From Macrocybe gigantea (Eukaryota; Basidiomycota; Agaricomycetes; Agaricales; Callistosporiaceae), in assembly GCA_011319805.1 (NCBI GenBank), contig SJRY01000302.1, forward strand, positions 186,001-250,000: DNA of 64,000 nt, read 5' to 3'. How positions within the stretch are numbered: position 1 is the first letter of the stretch; each line of letters opens with the position of its first letter. Made by a program: the position numbers and the translations under genes. Of the stretch, positions 63,861 to 64,000 are shown piece by piece. The notes beneath the pieces were generated by a model that searched no databases, was not told the origin of the DNA, and saw only the letters and a list, made by a program, of their open reading frames with translations.

Positions 63861-63866
63861 CACGTG
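63861..63866. promoter_or_regulatory. E-box CACGTG
   Basis: A perfect CACGTG palindrome, a site for bHLH factors, about 80 bases upstream of the unknown gene's candidate ATG at 63784. Assignment rests on sequence and position only. Confidence 0.3.
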
Positions 63867-64000
63867 GTTAACATTGGTGGTCACCAATGTCCATCGCACA
63901 ACTTGACTCGAACGAATCAATGTATCATTATTATTTCTACATTCCATAGAAAAGGTATGTTTGCAGATAGTAAATCGTCATTCAATCGACAATCGACAAT

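Overview
This window is eukaryotic and almost certainly from a basidiomycete fungus, most likely an Agaricomycete. Genes are split by many short introns of about 45-70 bases with GT..AG ends. Several families are typical of mushroom-forming fungi: a DUF6593-like protein, a Zn(II)2Cys6 factor of the CTNCAAACKRC type, a MAPEG protein, a DUF3455 secreted protein and secreted GH16 and GH53 enzymes. I saw no rRNA, CRISPR array, complete transposon or convincing tRNA. All exon joins were worked out by eye from splice signals and reading frame, so gene ends are firmer than internal boundaries.

Layout. 0.4-5.1 kb: a Nup96 nucleoporin and a secreted GH16 glucanase, both minus. 6.5-8.9 kb: a DUF6593-like gene broken by a one-base frameshift, then a complete 147-residue UBC4/5-type E2. 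10.8-17.7 kb: an OPT oligopeptide transporter and COPII SEC23, both minus. 19.0-25.3 kb (plus): an acidic unknown protein and condensin subunit YCG1/CAP-G. 25.6-31.6 kb (minus): a disordered unknown protein, a RING-H2 protein and a 55-residue one-membrane-segment candidate gene with its own TATA box and a TGACGTCA site. 31.7-33.0 kb: GH53 galactanase. 34.0-35.5 kb: an LRR protein with a C-terminal F-box-like segment. 36.4-39.2 kb: MAPEG (plus) converging on TFIIE-alpha (minus). 39.5-50.3 kb: an accessory stretch with four Old Yellow Enzyme (OYE) loci, interleaved with two secreted-protein genes. 50.7-53.7 kb: PIG-L/GPI12 de-N-acetylase and protein-L-isoaspartate methyltransferase. 53.7-57.8 kb is gene-poor. 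57.8-59.2 kb: the Zn(II)2Cys6 factor, preceded by an upstream ORF whose stop overlaps its start codon. 60.6-63.8 kb: an ergothioneine sulfoxide synthase (Egt1/EgtB type) with no recognisable methyltransferase part, and an unknown gene.

Most genes are housekeeping (nuclear pore, ubiquitin, COPII, condensin, transcription, GPI anchors, protein repair) and do not form one pathway. The part that looks like recent evolution is the OYE region. Three YqjM-like copies lie in tandem at 45.6-50.3 kb: one intact, one wrecked and one with altered flavin-site residues. A fourth, distant OYE with a membrane tail lies at 39.5 kb. The truncated Egt1-like gene and the small membrane-protein candidate are the other points of most interest. 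Three otherwise sound genes each lack one base in a G/C homopolymer, which suggests assembly error rather than decay.
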